A DNA stretch of 64,000 nt, taken from positions 18,423,442-18,487,441 of the forward strand of contig NC_134023.1 of assembly GCF_040712315.1 (NCBI RefSeq), in the 5' to 3' direction. The translations under genes and the position numbers were made by a program. Below, in pieces: positions 10,657 to 19,800 of the stretch. Within the stretch, counting starts at the first letter, position 1. Each line of letters begins with the position of its first letter. Source of the stretch: Castanea sativa (lineage: Eukaryota; Streptophyta; Magnoliopsida; Fagales; Fagaceae). The notes under the pieces were generated by a model, which did no database searches, was not told where the DNA came from, and saw only the letters and a program-made list of their open reading frames with translations.

Positions 10657-10842
10657 CTGTTGTGCACCATTGGCGTAATGGTCACTTTATAAGTACAAGT
10701 TCTTGTGGGATGAGGAGACTAGAGTCGGGGTTCAAGTCTCTAGAATAAAGTTTCACACACATATACATTTTTTTTATAGAAACCATACACATATACACTT
10801 AGATTATATTAGAGTGACATTTCTATCTCAGATTAAAAAAAA
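10657..10842 (+). mobile_element. tRNA-derived SINE with target duplication
   Basis: The head has an A-box-like TGGCGTAATGGTCAC and, about 55 bases further on, a B-box-like GGGGTTCAAGTCT, the internal RNA polymerase III promoter of tRNA-derived SINEs. The body CACACACATATACA...TTAGATTATATTAGAGT ends in an A-rich tail. Direct repeats AAATACAATA (10647-10656 and 10843-10852) flank it exactly, showing retroposition. Two further copies lie at 14763-14917 (minus) and 44519-44640. It resembles Au-type plant SINEs; the family name is from memory. Confidence 0.82.
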
Positions 10843-10954
10843 AAATACAATAAGCATATTAATTATTGTTGTTAAGTGAACTTTAATTATTATTGCTTAG
10901 AATATTTTTTATCAATTAGTTTATGTCTTTACTCTATACAATTATTTTTTTAAT

Positions 10955-11595
10955 AATTCAATTCAACTTTGACAACTATTGGTCTTTGTAATTCTATTAA
11001 GAAAATTTTTGTTGTGAATTTCTTTTTGTTTTTTTTTTTTTTTGTCTTCACTCAATCTTGTCTCACTCCCTTGTCTATTTTATTATTATTATTTTTTTTA
11101 ATTTAGAATCACCCATTGTCTAATTGTTTTTTAGTGTTAACATTTACTAACTACTAGTTGACTAACTGGACCATGCCCCAATCTCTGCTTAACAAATAAT
11201 AAATTAAAAACACATTCAAATTCATCTGTTCTACTCGCAAATTCGATCAAAAGTATAAATTAATTGTAATTTTATTTAAAAATTCAACTCAACTTTGATA
11301 ACTACTGGTCTTTGTAATTCTATTAAGAAAAATTTTATTGTGTTAATATTTGTTTTTGTCTTCACTCAACCACTCCCCTATCTCACGCCCCTTGTCTAAT
11401 TTTTACTTTTTTTAATAATCATCTCTTGTCTAATTGTTTAATTGTCTTTTAGTGTTAACATTTACTAACTATTGATTGACTAACTGGCCCATGCCCCAAT
11501 CCCCACTTAACAAATAACAAATTAAAAATACGTTCAAATTCAATCACTCCACTTGTAGATTTGATCAAAAGTTTTAATTAATTGTAACTTTATTT
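10955..11595. repeat. Tandem duplication, period about 322 bp
   Basis: Two adjacent direct copies (10955-11277 and 11279-11595) share TGGTCTTTGTAATTCTATTA, GTGTTAACATTTACTAACTA and CATGCCCCAATC in the same order. Neither copy is coding. They differ by small indels in T-rich runs. Confidence 0.85.
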
Positions 11596-12088
11596 GCAAG
11601 AATAGATTGTTAAGGAGATCATATTCAAGTTTATTTCAATTGGATTTTGACATATAATTGGATCAAAGGAAGCACACAAACAAGATCTACTCAATTTAAA
11701 TAAATAAACAAATAAATTGCTCCGTTGTAAGATAGCATGCTTACATGCACCAAGAGAATTTCTGTAATTAACTACACACAACAACCAACTTAAGTTGGTG
11801 GAAAATGACAAAACAAAAGCTAGAAAATTTAGCTGCAAACCTAAAAGGATACCAATTGGCATATATAAAACAAGGTAGTCAATACTGTACCGGTACCAGC
11901 CGTATCGGTTGGTATGTACCATACCGGTATGTATACCGGTATCGAAACACAAATGTTTAGTACCTAAATATCGGCTAATTTCAGGCAATATCGACTGGTA
12001 CTGGACGTATTGGCCGATATAGAAAAAAGTTTTTTTTTTATTTTTATAAGTTTTGTAATTTTTGAATTTTTGTTAGAGCAGAATAGTA

Positions 12089-12349
12089 CTACCTCTGTCC
12101 CAATTTTTTTGTCCTATTTAAAAAGTCAAACTTTTTAAGGGAACATTATTTGTTGTCTTATTTGCCTTATAAAAATGTATAAATTTCCAAAACTACCCTT
12201 AAATAAATTTATCAAAAATTAGTTTTGAAAATAAAGTAAGGGTATAATAGGAACATTAGTAAATTAATGACTTTTATTTTTAGAAACAGGACAATATTTT
12301 GAAACATTCCAAAATGAAATAGAGGACAAACAAACTGGGACGGAGGGAG
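12089..12349. mobile_element. Stowaway MITE (Tc1/mariner type)
   Basis: Terminal inverted repeats CTACCTCTGTCCCA and TGGGACGGAGGGAG are the standard Stowaway ends (CTCCCTCCGTCCCA). A TA target duplication lies on each side (12087-12088 and 12350-12351). The 261-bp body is AT-rich and non-coding. It is nested in the hAT-like element 11871-12715, so it is the younger of the two. Confidence 0.92.
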
Positions 12350-12536
12350 TAACTTATTTGTATTAACTTATTAGTATTATTTGTTTTCTTAGTATGCAAT
12401 GGTAACTTTTAAGCTTTCTATTTTTAAAATTGTGTTTTTTTTGTTTTTTCTTTTAAGTGATACTAAAGTCTAAAACCATGAATAATTTTTTTTGAATTGA
12501 AGAAATGTTTTATGGTAAACTTTTATATTTATTATA

Positions 12537-12546
12537 ATATATACAC

Positions 12547-12615
<69 letters not shown>
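12537..12615. repeat. TA/CATA-rich microsatellite
   Basis: A compound run of ACATAC and TATATA units near the right end of the hAT-like element. It produces a spurious tyrosine/isoleucine-rich open frame on the minus strand. Confidence 0.9.
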
Positions 12616-12723
12616 AAAGTAAACTCGAAACGGTACACCGGTATTGACCAATACCGAAATATATTATTTCACTGGTCAAACCGGTACAGCCTCTGATATG
12701 AGATTGACTTCCTTGATACAAAA

Positions 12724-13381
12724 TCAACTAAGATCCCAGTATAAATGATTTAACTCAGTTCAGACACAATGCATAATGGTTAGGAGCCCAGTTTCACAGC
12801 ATTGCTTCTCTGTTGTTATTGTCATTTTTTTTAGCGTATCTCTTGTGGAAAGATTTTCTTCCTCAATAATAAGTTATTATTCCTTCATGTTATTACTATT
12901 ATTTGTCTATTATTATTATTATTATACGCCATTTTTCTTTTTGATTGTAGGTAGAGATTCCTTCCTATTCTTCCTTCATCAGCAGAAAGATTTCTTCATA
13001 TTAATTGTTTACTTAATTATAAAGTGCTTTCAACTCCACAAACCAAAATCATGGGCTAACTACCATATCCTTCCCCCATGTTCAGCCAATTAAACATCTT
13101 ATTTTAATATAAGAGGGATTAAGTAGTCTCTTCAATTGTCATGGATGACCCTAAAACTTCAAAAAAGGTCGAATATTATAAACATTTTATGCATAAAATA
13201 CTTTAAAGGGCTGATTTGATAGAGATGATCTCTCTCTTGACATCTGCATCAGATCTCATCTTTAAAATAAATTCAACATTCTCAACCTATATCTACGTGT
13301 TAGTTAGGGACGAGGCCACAAAGTGTGGCCTGATCAACCTTACATAATTTTCTTTTTTGCTTTGACTATGATCGTGTAGCA
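12724..13381. other. Non-coding spacer
   Basis: The open frame 12776-13093 (105 codons, plus strand) has biased TTATTATTA-rich composition and no domain, so I do not call a gene. No repeat ends were recognised here. Confidence 0.4.
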
Positions 13382-14373
13382 TCTATACTACTGTTTAAAG
13401 GACTTTTCTTATTTGGACTGGAATTTTTTTTAGTTCCAAAATACTCCTACACCCCTAGACTTAAGCAAAGACAAAAATAAAAGATAGTCTAGTAAAAATA
13501 CATGTCTAACTAGCACTAAAATATTGCCTACAAAATAAAAATACTCTTCCACTAATTCACTTCTAAAAAGCAACTATACGTTTATTATTATTTTTTAAAT
13601 AAAAAAAACAAGTTAAACAACCCAGTTTTTTTTCCCTATAAAAAATGCCACACGTTTATCCAAAAACAAAACTAAATATAAAAAAAAAAACTAAAGTTTA
13701 TCAACAAAAAAAAGAACTAAACTAAATAGATATATACACATTCTCAAATTATTGGCCACTTGCCTTTCAATTTTTTCCCCCTTATTAGAATCATCTTCAA
13801 TTTGAGTCTTTTCACAAAAACTTTTCCTTATCTCATCATAAAAAAATAAAATCTCTTTTGCGAGATCTCCTTTTTTATCCCCTCTCCTTCACATTAAGTT
13901 GGTTTTTTAAAAAAAAAATAAAAAGAAGAAGAAAACCTTACTTTTTTTTAATGGGAAAAAATCCTTATCCTTATCCCCTTTTTTTTTTGAATTATTATCC
14001 TTATCCCATCATCTCATGTAATTATCCACAGACATATCTCACTTATCTATGTAAAAAAAAGAAAATTAAATCAAATCCCACATTCACCCATTTTTCTAAA
14101 ATTTAGCATACCTCTTCAACATTTAAAATTTAAAATTTAAAACACTCACAACTTTTTAAATCTTTTCTTTTTACAATTTGTTTACCAGAGGATTCTAATA
14201 GCCCAACCATAACTTCTCCTAAACTCAAACTATAGTTTTTATTTGAGTTTATACTTAGCTGTAAAGGTTGTAATTATCTTTTAGTTGTAACTCATGTATA
14301 TTTTGAATATAAATACAAAAACATGGAAAACAGTGGAGTGTCTACTGTCCACCTTCAATTCTGTAGTATTATT

Positions 14374-14500
14374 TTATAAACTAGCCTCTGAGCATACGCT
14401 CACGCGCGTGCTACATTTTGGGTAATTAATAATTTGCATTAATTATAATTTGGGATTAATATATTTTTCAATCACAAAAAAACCTAGGGGTATGATGAAG
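14374..14500 (-). mobile_element. Inverted Helitron 3' end
   Basis: On the minus strand this ends with a hairpin and GAGGCTAG followed by T, the same terminus as the plus-strand end at 14678. The adjoining block containing TTTGGGATTAATATATTTT is an inverted copy of 14570-14610. Only the 3' part of this Helitron is recognisable. Confidence 0.55.
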
Positions 14501-14637
14501 AAATTATTTAACTTGCAAACGCATAACGCTCCTCACCCCCCTAGATTTTTTTTTTTTTTTTTTTTTTGTGACTAGAAAATATATTAATCCCAAATTATAA
14601 TTTATGCAAATTATTAACCTCTACTCTAAAAATAGAG

Positions 14638-14678
14638 GAGTCTCTGAGCATGGGCGTGAACGCTTGCTTAGAGGCTAG
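14638..14678 (+). terminator. Helitron H1 terminal hairpin
   Basis: AGTCTCTGAGCA and TGCTTAGAGGCT can pair around a GC-rich loop, with CTAG as the last four bases. In Helitrons such a hairpin marks the end of rolling-circle transfer; it is not a transcription terminator in the usual sense. Confidence 0.6.
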
Positions 14679-14762
14679 TAACAATAAAATTAGTGTGAGA
14701 CAAGGAAGCCTAAGTAAACTACCTAGTGCACCCATTTGTTTGTTTGTTTTTTTTTTTGTTAT

Positions 14763-14917
14763 TTTTTTAATACAAGATAGAATTATACTCTAGCCTAATC
14801 TAAGTGTAAATGTGTATGAAACTCCCTCCTGGAGACTTGAACTCTGACCCTTACCCCCCACACCCCCACAAGTTTTTATACTTGTAGAGTGACCACCGCA
14901 CTAAGGGTGCGCAGTGG
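14763..14917 (-). mobile_element. tRNA-derived SINE, second copy
   Basis: Inverted copy of the SINE at 10657. On the minus strand it has GTGCGGTGGTCACTC (A box region), CAGAGTTCAAGTCTCC (B box), then CACATTTACACTTAGATTAG and an A-rich tail. No convincing flanking repeat remains. Confidence 0.75.
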
Positions 14918-14983
14918 TAACTTTTAACCCCATTTGTTTCTATTAACTTTTAATATTTCTTTCTGTTTCTTTATGAGTATTAT

Positions 14984-16189
14984 TTTATATTACTATTTAA
15001 GGGACTTCTCCTGTTTGGACAGAATTTTTTTTTGTTCCAAAATACCCCTACACCCCTAGGTTCAAGTTGAGATAAAACTAAAGGATAGTCCAGAAAAAAC
15101 ATATGTCTAACTTGCACTAAAATATTACTTACAAAATAGGAACACTTTTTCACTAATCAACTTCTTCAAAGCAACTATAAGTTTATTTTTTTAATAGAAA
15201 AATAGGTAATGAATTATCACATCAATTAAATAGTTTTAACTATAAAAAAAAAAAAATTTAAAATCCACATCCATATATCCACTTTTTTTTAAAAAATTCT
15301 TAAAAAATCACTCCCATCTTTTGTGCAAATTAAAAAAAAAAAAAACAAAACAAAAATCAGGGATAAACACATATACAAATCCCAAAAATCAAAACCTCCC
15401 ACTAGCCAATAAAAAAAAAGGGTCCTGCTAACGAATGCTCTTAGGGCATTGGTTAAGAATCTATTTTATGAAAGTTTTGATATCACTTTTATGGGAAATG
15501 AAAAAAACTGTCAAAACATTAATTGCTTTTTTTTTTCTTTTCCAATAAAAATGTTATTTAAATGGATTATTAATTAATATCCTTAGGGCATTCGTTAGCA
15601 TTTCCCTAAAAAAAAAAAACCTCCCACTAACCCACATACAGTTCATCCGTTTCCTCCGCACACACTACACACCAAAACTGCCTCCTCACTCTTCTGCTTT
15701 CACTCCATCTCCTTCCCAACAACGCAACAACTACAAACCAACCCCAAAACCCGACCACTACAACGTGACTACAGTAGCAATGGCAACAGGCAGAGTCCTC
15801 TAGATGCACCATCCTCAACTTTCAACATTGAATCCCTTAAAGAATATTGCTAGCCAAATAAAAGTGAGTAGCATTTAAATGAATATTGCTAACAATACAT
15901 TTTTGGTTTTTTTTTTCCCCTTGCTTTGTTTTTGAAATGAAAATTGAAGTGTTTACAATTTGTTAAAGGAGGTTCCTAGAAATTTTGACACTAACAATGA
16001 CATATGATAAAAATTTCGCATAAGTTTAGCATCTTATTTGTTCTTTCACCCTGTAATTAAACTAACATCTAAACACGCATGTTTATGATTGAAAAATGTA
16101 GTAATTTTAAATTATAATTGATGAAAATTATTAACATTTACTCAAAAAAATAGAAAGAGTCTCTGAGCACGTGCTCAAAGGTTAGTTAA
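14984..16189 (+). mobile_element. Non-autonomous Helitron H2 (family I)
   Basis: The 5' portion TATTACTATTTAAGGGACTT and the downstream CCAAAATACCCCTACACCCC match H1 and H4. A weak hairpin CTCTGAGCACGTGCTCAAAG near 16164 ends in GTTAG followed by T, a worn version of the CTAG terminus. The interior carries the small MITE at 15420-15606. The exact 5' base is uncertain. Confidence 0.5.
15420..15606. mobile_element. Small MITE with GCTAACGAATGC inverted ends
   Basis: The left end GGGTCCTGCTAACGAATGC and the inverted right end GGGAAATGCTAACGAATGC share about 35 bp of terminal inverted repeat. The flanks TAAAAAAAAA on both sides could be a 9-10 bp target duplication of Mutator type. A longer direct repeat, CCTCCCACTARCC, lies just outside on both sides. 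No coding capacity. Confidence 0.65.
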
Positions 16190-17019
16190 TATATTAATCT
16201 CCTAGCTTTTTGTTAGTTTGCAATTTAATTAGTATCTTCTGAAACTTAGTATTGCCAAATTTAATTAAATTATGCAAATGATTAAACAAATGCGCGAAAT
16301 AGTAGGGGTCGGCAGGTTTCTCGATCAACGCACACACGCCAGGGTCAAAACTACTAATAATTAGTGCCAGATTTATCAATGAGAAACTACAATTAATTAG
16401 TGCAACCAAAACCACACACATATATTCATTATTCTCCACTCTCTCTAGTCTCTTCCCTCCCTGCTTTTTGTGTTTGTTTGCACTTGAAACAACTAGTGCA
16501 GCAAAGCAATCTTCTCTGGTTGAAAAAAAACTTGTATCAATAGCTTCCAATTATCCATCGCTATGCTCTTCTTGACTCGGACCCTTCAATCACTTTTCTA
16601 AAGAACCATTAACGACCCACTTGTTTGTGAGATAAATCCAATTTAACAACTGTGAAGGCATGATGGAACCACACAAGTGGATGCAATGGGGGACAATGCA
16701 TATTAATGATGGAACTCATGCACGTTGGGCAAGTCCGAAAAATTAACTTGAAGGCCACAAGTATCTTCGGACCGACCGACAAGTATAGTTAAAAGAATTT
16801 TTAGTTGGTTAATAATAGTCATACACTTCTTATTATATACACACTCGTACATGCACTATATATATATATATATATTAAAAGGATTCAGAAAGTTAGTTAT
16901 TGTTTTTTTTCCTGTCAAAAATACCCCTAAATTAATTAACCAACAAATTAAAAAATTGGGTTAAAATAGTAAATTGGCAAAAGAAAGTTAGTTATTATTT
17001 TTGTTGTTGTCAAAAATAC

Positions 17020-17600
17020 CCCTACCTAAAACTTAAAAATGGGGTTAAAATAGTAAATTGACAAAAATAATAAATTTCTACTTCTACGTTGAAATTCCTT
17101 CTTGCTTTTTACGTTGATTTAAATTCCTACATCTACTCATTAACTTCCTACAAAATATGATCACTCTTTTGTTATTTTTAAAACTCCTTCAATCTACAAA
17201 ACTCATTCCACGTATTCATCACACCCTTAGATTTTTTTATTTTTTTATTTTTTTTTGTGATTGAAAACAGTAGGAACCTCAAATTATAACAATTGCAAAT
17301 TTTTGTTATTGTCAAAAACACCCCTACCTAAAACTTAAAAATGGGGTTAAAATAGTAAATTGACAAAAATAATAAATTCTTACTTCTACGTTGAAATTCC
17401 TTCCTTTTTTACGTTGATTTAAATTCCTACATCTACTCACTAACTCCCTACAAAATAGGACTACTCTTTTGTTAGTTTTAAAACTCCTCCAATCTACAAA
17501 ATTAATCTCACGTATTCATCACACCCTTAGATTTTTTTTTTTTTTTTTTTTTGTGATTGAAAAAAGTAGGAACCTCAAATTATAATAATTGCAAAATTAT
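17020..17600. repeat. Internal tandem duplication of H3, about 310 bp
   Basis: Two copies (about 17020-17305 and 17320-17600) share ACCCCTACCTAAAACTTAAA, the TTTACGTTGATTTAAATTCC block and CACGTATTCATCACACCCTT. They are nearly identical, so the duplication looks recent relative to the element family. Confidence 0.8.
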
Positions 17601-17625
17601 TAATCTTTAATCAAAAAATAGAAAA

Positions 17626-17664
17626 GCCTCTGAGCATGTGCGTGAGCGCGTGCTCAGAGGCTAG
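17626..17664 (+). other. Helitron H3 terminal hairpin
   Basis: An 11-bp perfect stem, GCCTCTGAGCA with TGCTCAGAGGC, around a GC-rich loop, ending in CTAG and followed by T. Confidence 0.75.
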
Positions 17665-18076
17665 TCTGTACTACTATTTAAGGTGTTTTCCCTGTTTGGA
17701 TTCTCTATTTTTTTAGTTCAAAAATGCCCCTACAATTCTATGTTTAAATAGAGACAAAACTAAAGGACAATCCTGTAAAAACTCTTTTTTTTTAGTTCAA
17801 AGATGCCCCCATAGTCTTATGTTTAAGTAGAGATAAAACTAAAGGACAATCCGGTAAAAATGCAACTCCAACTCCCACTAAAATATTGCCTAAAAAATAG
17901 GACCACTCTCCTATTAATTTTTAAATTGATTTATTCACTTATAAATTAGAATTTTAAAATAAAAATCATATATATATATATATATAAAATAATTAAATAC
18001 AGTTTTTTTCTACAAAATAGGACCACTAAAAAAGAAAAGTCTCATCACACGCGCTTTGCGCGTGTGATGAGACTAG
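17665..18076 (+). mobile_element. Non-autonomous Helitron H4 (family I)
   Basis: A compact 412-bp element starting TCTGTACTACTATTTAAGG and ending CTAG followed by T. Its terminal hairpin has a perfect 16-bp stem (18039-18054 with 18058-18073, TTT loop). It begins at the very base after H3 ends. The block TTCAAAAATGCCCC repeats inside near 17719 and 17797. No coding capacity. Confidence 0.75.
18039..18076 (+). other. Helitron H4 terminal hairpin
   Basis: GTCTCATCACACGCGC pairs perfectly with GCGCGTGTGATGAGAC across a three-base loop; the last bases form CTAG. It is the best-preserved Helitron end in the window. Confidence 0.85.
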
Positions 18077-18290
18077 TATATATTAAGAGGATTCAAAAAG
18101 TTAGTTATTACTTTTTTTCCAGTCAAAAATACCCCTACATTAATTAACCAACAACTTAAAAATGAGGTTAAAATAGTAAGTTGGTAAAAGAAAGTTAGTT
18201 ATTAGTTTTTTTATTGTCAAAAATACATCTACCTAAAACTTAAAAATGGGGTTAAAATAGTAAATTAACAAAAATAATAACTAACTTTAT
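18077..18290 (+). mobile_element. Truncated Helitron H5 (family II)
   Basis: It starts TATATATTAAGAGGATTCAA directly after H4 and carries the usual family II blocks (AAAATACCCCTACATT, GGGGTTAAAATAGTAAATT). It is cut off near 18290, where it meets the inverted element H6. Confidence 0.6.
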
Positions 18291-18296
18291 TATGCT

Positions 18297-18667
18297 TTCG
18301 TCGTGACAGAAGCTCTTCTATTTTTTGGGTAAAGATTAATAATTTTGCATTTATTATAATTTAAGATTTTTACTTTTTCCAATTAGAAAAAAAAAAAGTG
18401 ATGAATACGTAGGGTGAGTTTTGTAGATTGGATGAGTTTTAAAACTAACAAAAAAGTGGTCATATTTTGTAGGAAGTTAATTTACTATGTTAACCCCATT
18501 TTTAAGTTTTAGGTAGGGGTATTTTTGACAGTAAAAAAAGCAATAACTAACTTTCTTTTGCCAATTTACTATTTTAACCCCATTTTTTAATTTGTTGGTT
18601 AATTAATTTAGGGGTATTTTTGACAGGAAAAAAAGGCAATAACTAACTTTCTGAATCCTCTTAATAT
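18297..18667 (-). mobile_element. Inverted family II Helitron H6
   Basis: On the minus strand this reads AAGAGGATTCAGAAAGTTAG from about 18662 downward, followed by the family II blocks through CATATTTTGTAGGAAG (plus sense). It is the left arm of the large palindrome centred near 18668. A worn 3' hairpin (GAGCTTCTGTC) may lie near 18300. Confidence 0.6.
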
Positions 18668-18865
18668 ATTTGTATATATTAAGAGGATTCAGAAAGTTAG
18701 TTATTGCCTTTTTTTCCTGTCAAAAATACCCCTAAATTAATTAACCAACAAATTAAAAAATGGGGTTAAAATAGTAAATTGGCAAAAGAAAGTTAGTTAT
18801 TGCTTTTTTTACTGTAAAAAATACCCTTACCTAAAACTCAAAAATGGGGTTAAAATAGTAAATTG
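18480..18865. repeat. Large palindrome between Helitrons H6 and H7
   Basis: Two arms of about 180 bp are near-perfect inverse copies about a spacer of some 10 bases at 18663-18673. AAGAGGATTCAGAAAGTTAG opens each arm, and CCCCTAAATTAATTAACC and GGGGTTAAAATAGTAAATTG follow in both. The left arm then diverges where a segment present on the right is missing. Confidence 0.85.
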
Positions 18866-19787
18866 ACAAAAATAATAAATTTCTACTTCTACGTTGAACT
18901 GACTTCCTACTTCTAATAAACTCTTTATTTTACGTTGATTTAAATTCCTACTTCTACTCACTATCTTCCTACAAAATAGGATTACTCTTTTGTTAGTTTT
19001 AAAACTCCTCCAATCCTCCAAAAAAAAAAAAAACCCACGTATTCTTTTTTATTTTTTACTTCATCACGATGTATTTGTTTCTTCTGTCCCCTTTTTTTTC
19101 AAATTTTTTTTAAAATTTCATTACTCTAATCTCACGTTTTTATTTTCCCAAATCTCTTCTTTTGTATTAAAAAAAAAAAAAAGACTCCTACTATAAAACC
19201 AATACTATAACTTCTATCCATCCTTATTATCCCAACATCCCCACTAAAAAACAGTTACTACTATGTAATTTCTCATGCTTTTATTTTTGTTTTTCACTTT
19301 CTCACTCACGATCTCCTTATTATCACTAACCTCCACGTTTGTTAGTCAGTTTTATATTTATCTTATATTTGTGAAGGCCAAGTTTCATTCTCATCAATCT
19401 CATGTTTCTTTTTCTCTCTAAATTTTTTTTTTAACAATTTGTTCAATTTGTGCTTTTCAATGGTTATTTTTAAAATTAAGCCAAACTTTAGCAACTAATT
19501 GATGACTTCACTGGATTTGATGTTAGGACACATTTTACGGGGTTTGGACTTGAGATTGGCAAATGCAATTAAGGCTTAAACCATTCGTTCAGCAATCAGG
19601 TATCTTCCAAAATTCTTGGTAGTATTGATTTATGCTTTTATGGGGGAAATAATTTCTTTATCACACCCTTAAGTTTTTTTTTTTTTGGTGATTGAAAAAA
19701 GTAGAAATCTCAAATTATAATAAATGCAAATTATAAATCTTTACCCAAAAAATAGAAAAGCCTCTCATGCGTGTGCTCAGAGGCTAG
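18670..19787 (+). mobile_element. Non-autonomous Helitron H7 (family II)
   Basis: It starts TATATATTAAGAGGATTCAG and ends with GCCTCTCATGCGTGTGCTCAGAGGC and TAG followed by T. The hairpin stem is shorter than in H3. The middle part (19050-19640) is not shared with H3 and may be captured sequence, but I do not recognise a gene in it. Confidence 0.6.
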
Positions 19788-19800
19788 TATATATAAATGA

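Larger units (their letters stand above)
11871..12715. mobile_element. hAT-like element with nested Stowaway
   Basis: The left end reads CAAGGTAGTCAATACTGTAC and the right end, inverted, CAAGGAAGTCAAT followed by CTGTACCGG. The flanks ATATAAAA (11863-11870) and ATACAAAA (12716-12723) match at 7 of 8 bases, as expected of hAT. Both subterminal parts are full of ACCGGTA / TACCGGT motifs. A Stowaway MITE sits inside at 12089-12349, followed by a TA/TG-rich tract. No transposase frame is present. Confidence 0.7.
13382..14678 (+). mobile_element. Non-autonomous Helitron H1 (family I)
   Basis: The 5' end TCTATACTACTGTTTAAAGG follows an A, and the 3' end is a hairpin (TCTCTGAGCA ... TGCTTAGAGG) closed by CTAG and followed by T. 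TC start, CTAG end and A/T flanks are Helitron hallmarks. No Rep/helicase is encoded. A second 3'-type hairpin in opposite orientation lies inside at 14375-14500, so this may be two elements fused. The pairing of this 5' end with this 3' end is inferred. Confidence 0.55.
16865..17664 (+). mobile_element. Non-autonomous Helitron H3 (family II)
   Basis: It starts TATATATTAAAAGGATTCAG and ends with the hairpin GCCTCTGAGCA ... TGCTCAGAGGC plus TAG, followed by T. The interior contains AAAATACCCCTA and GGGGTTAAAATAGTAAATTG blocks shared with H5 to H7, and a tandem duplication of about 310 bp. The precise 5' base is obscured by TA repeats. No coding capacity. Confidence 0.65.

Noticed and set aside
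10663..10745. Functional tRNA gene
   Set aside because: Boxes A and B are present but no cloverleaf can be formed; target duplications and a repeat tail show a SINE.
12470..12727. 85-codon minus-strand frame with tyrosine/isoleucine repeats
   Set aside because: It is created by the TA/CATA microsatellite and hAT-like element end.
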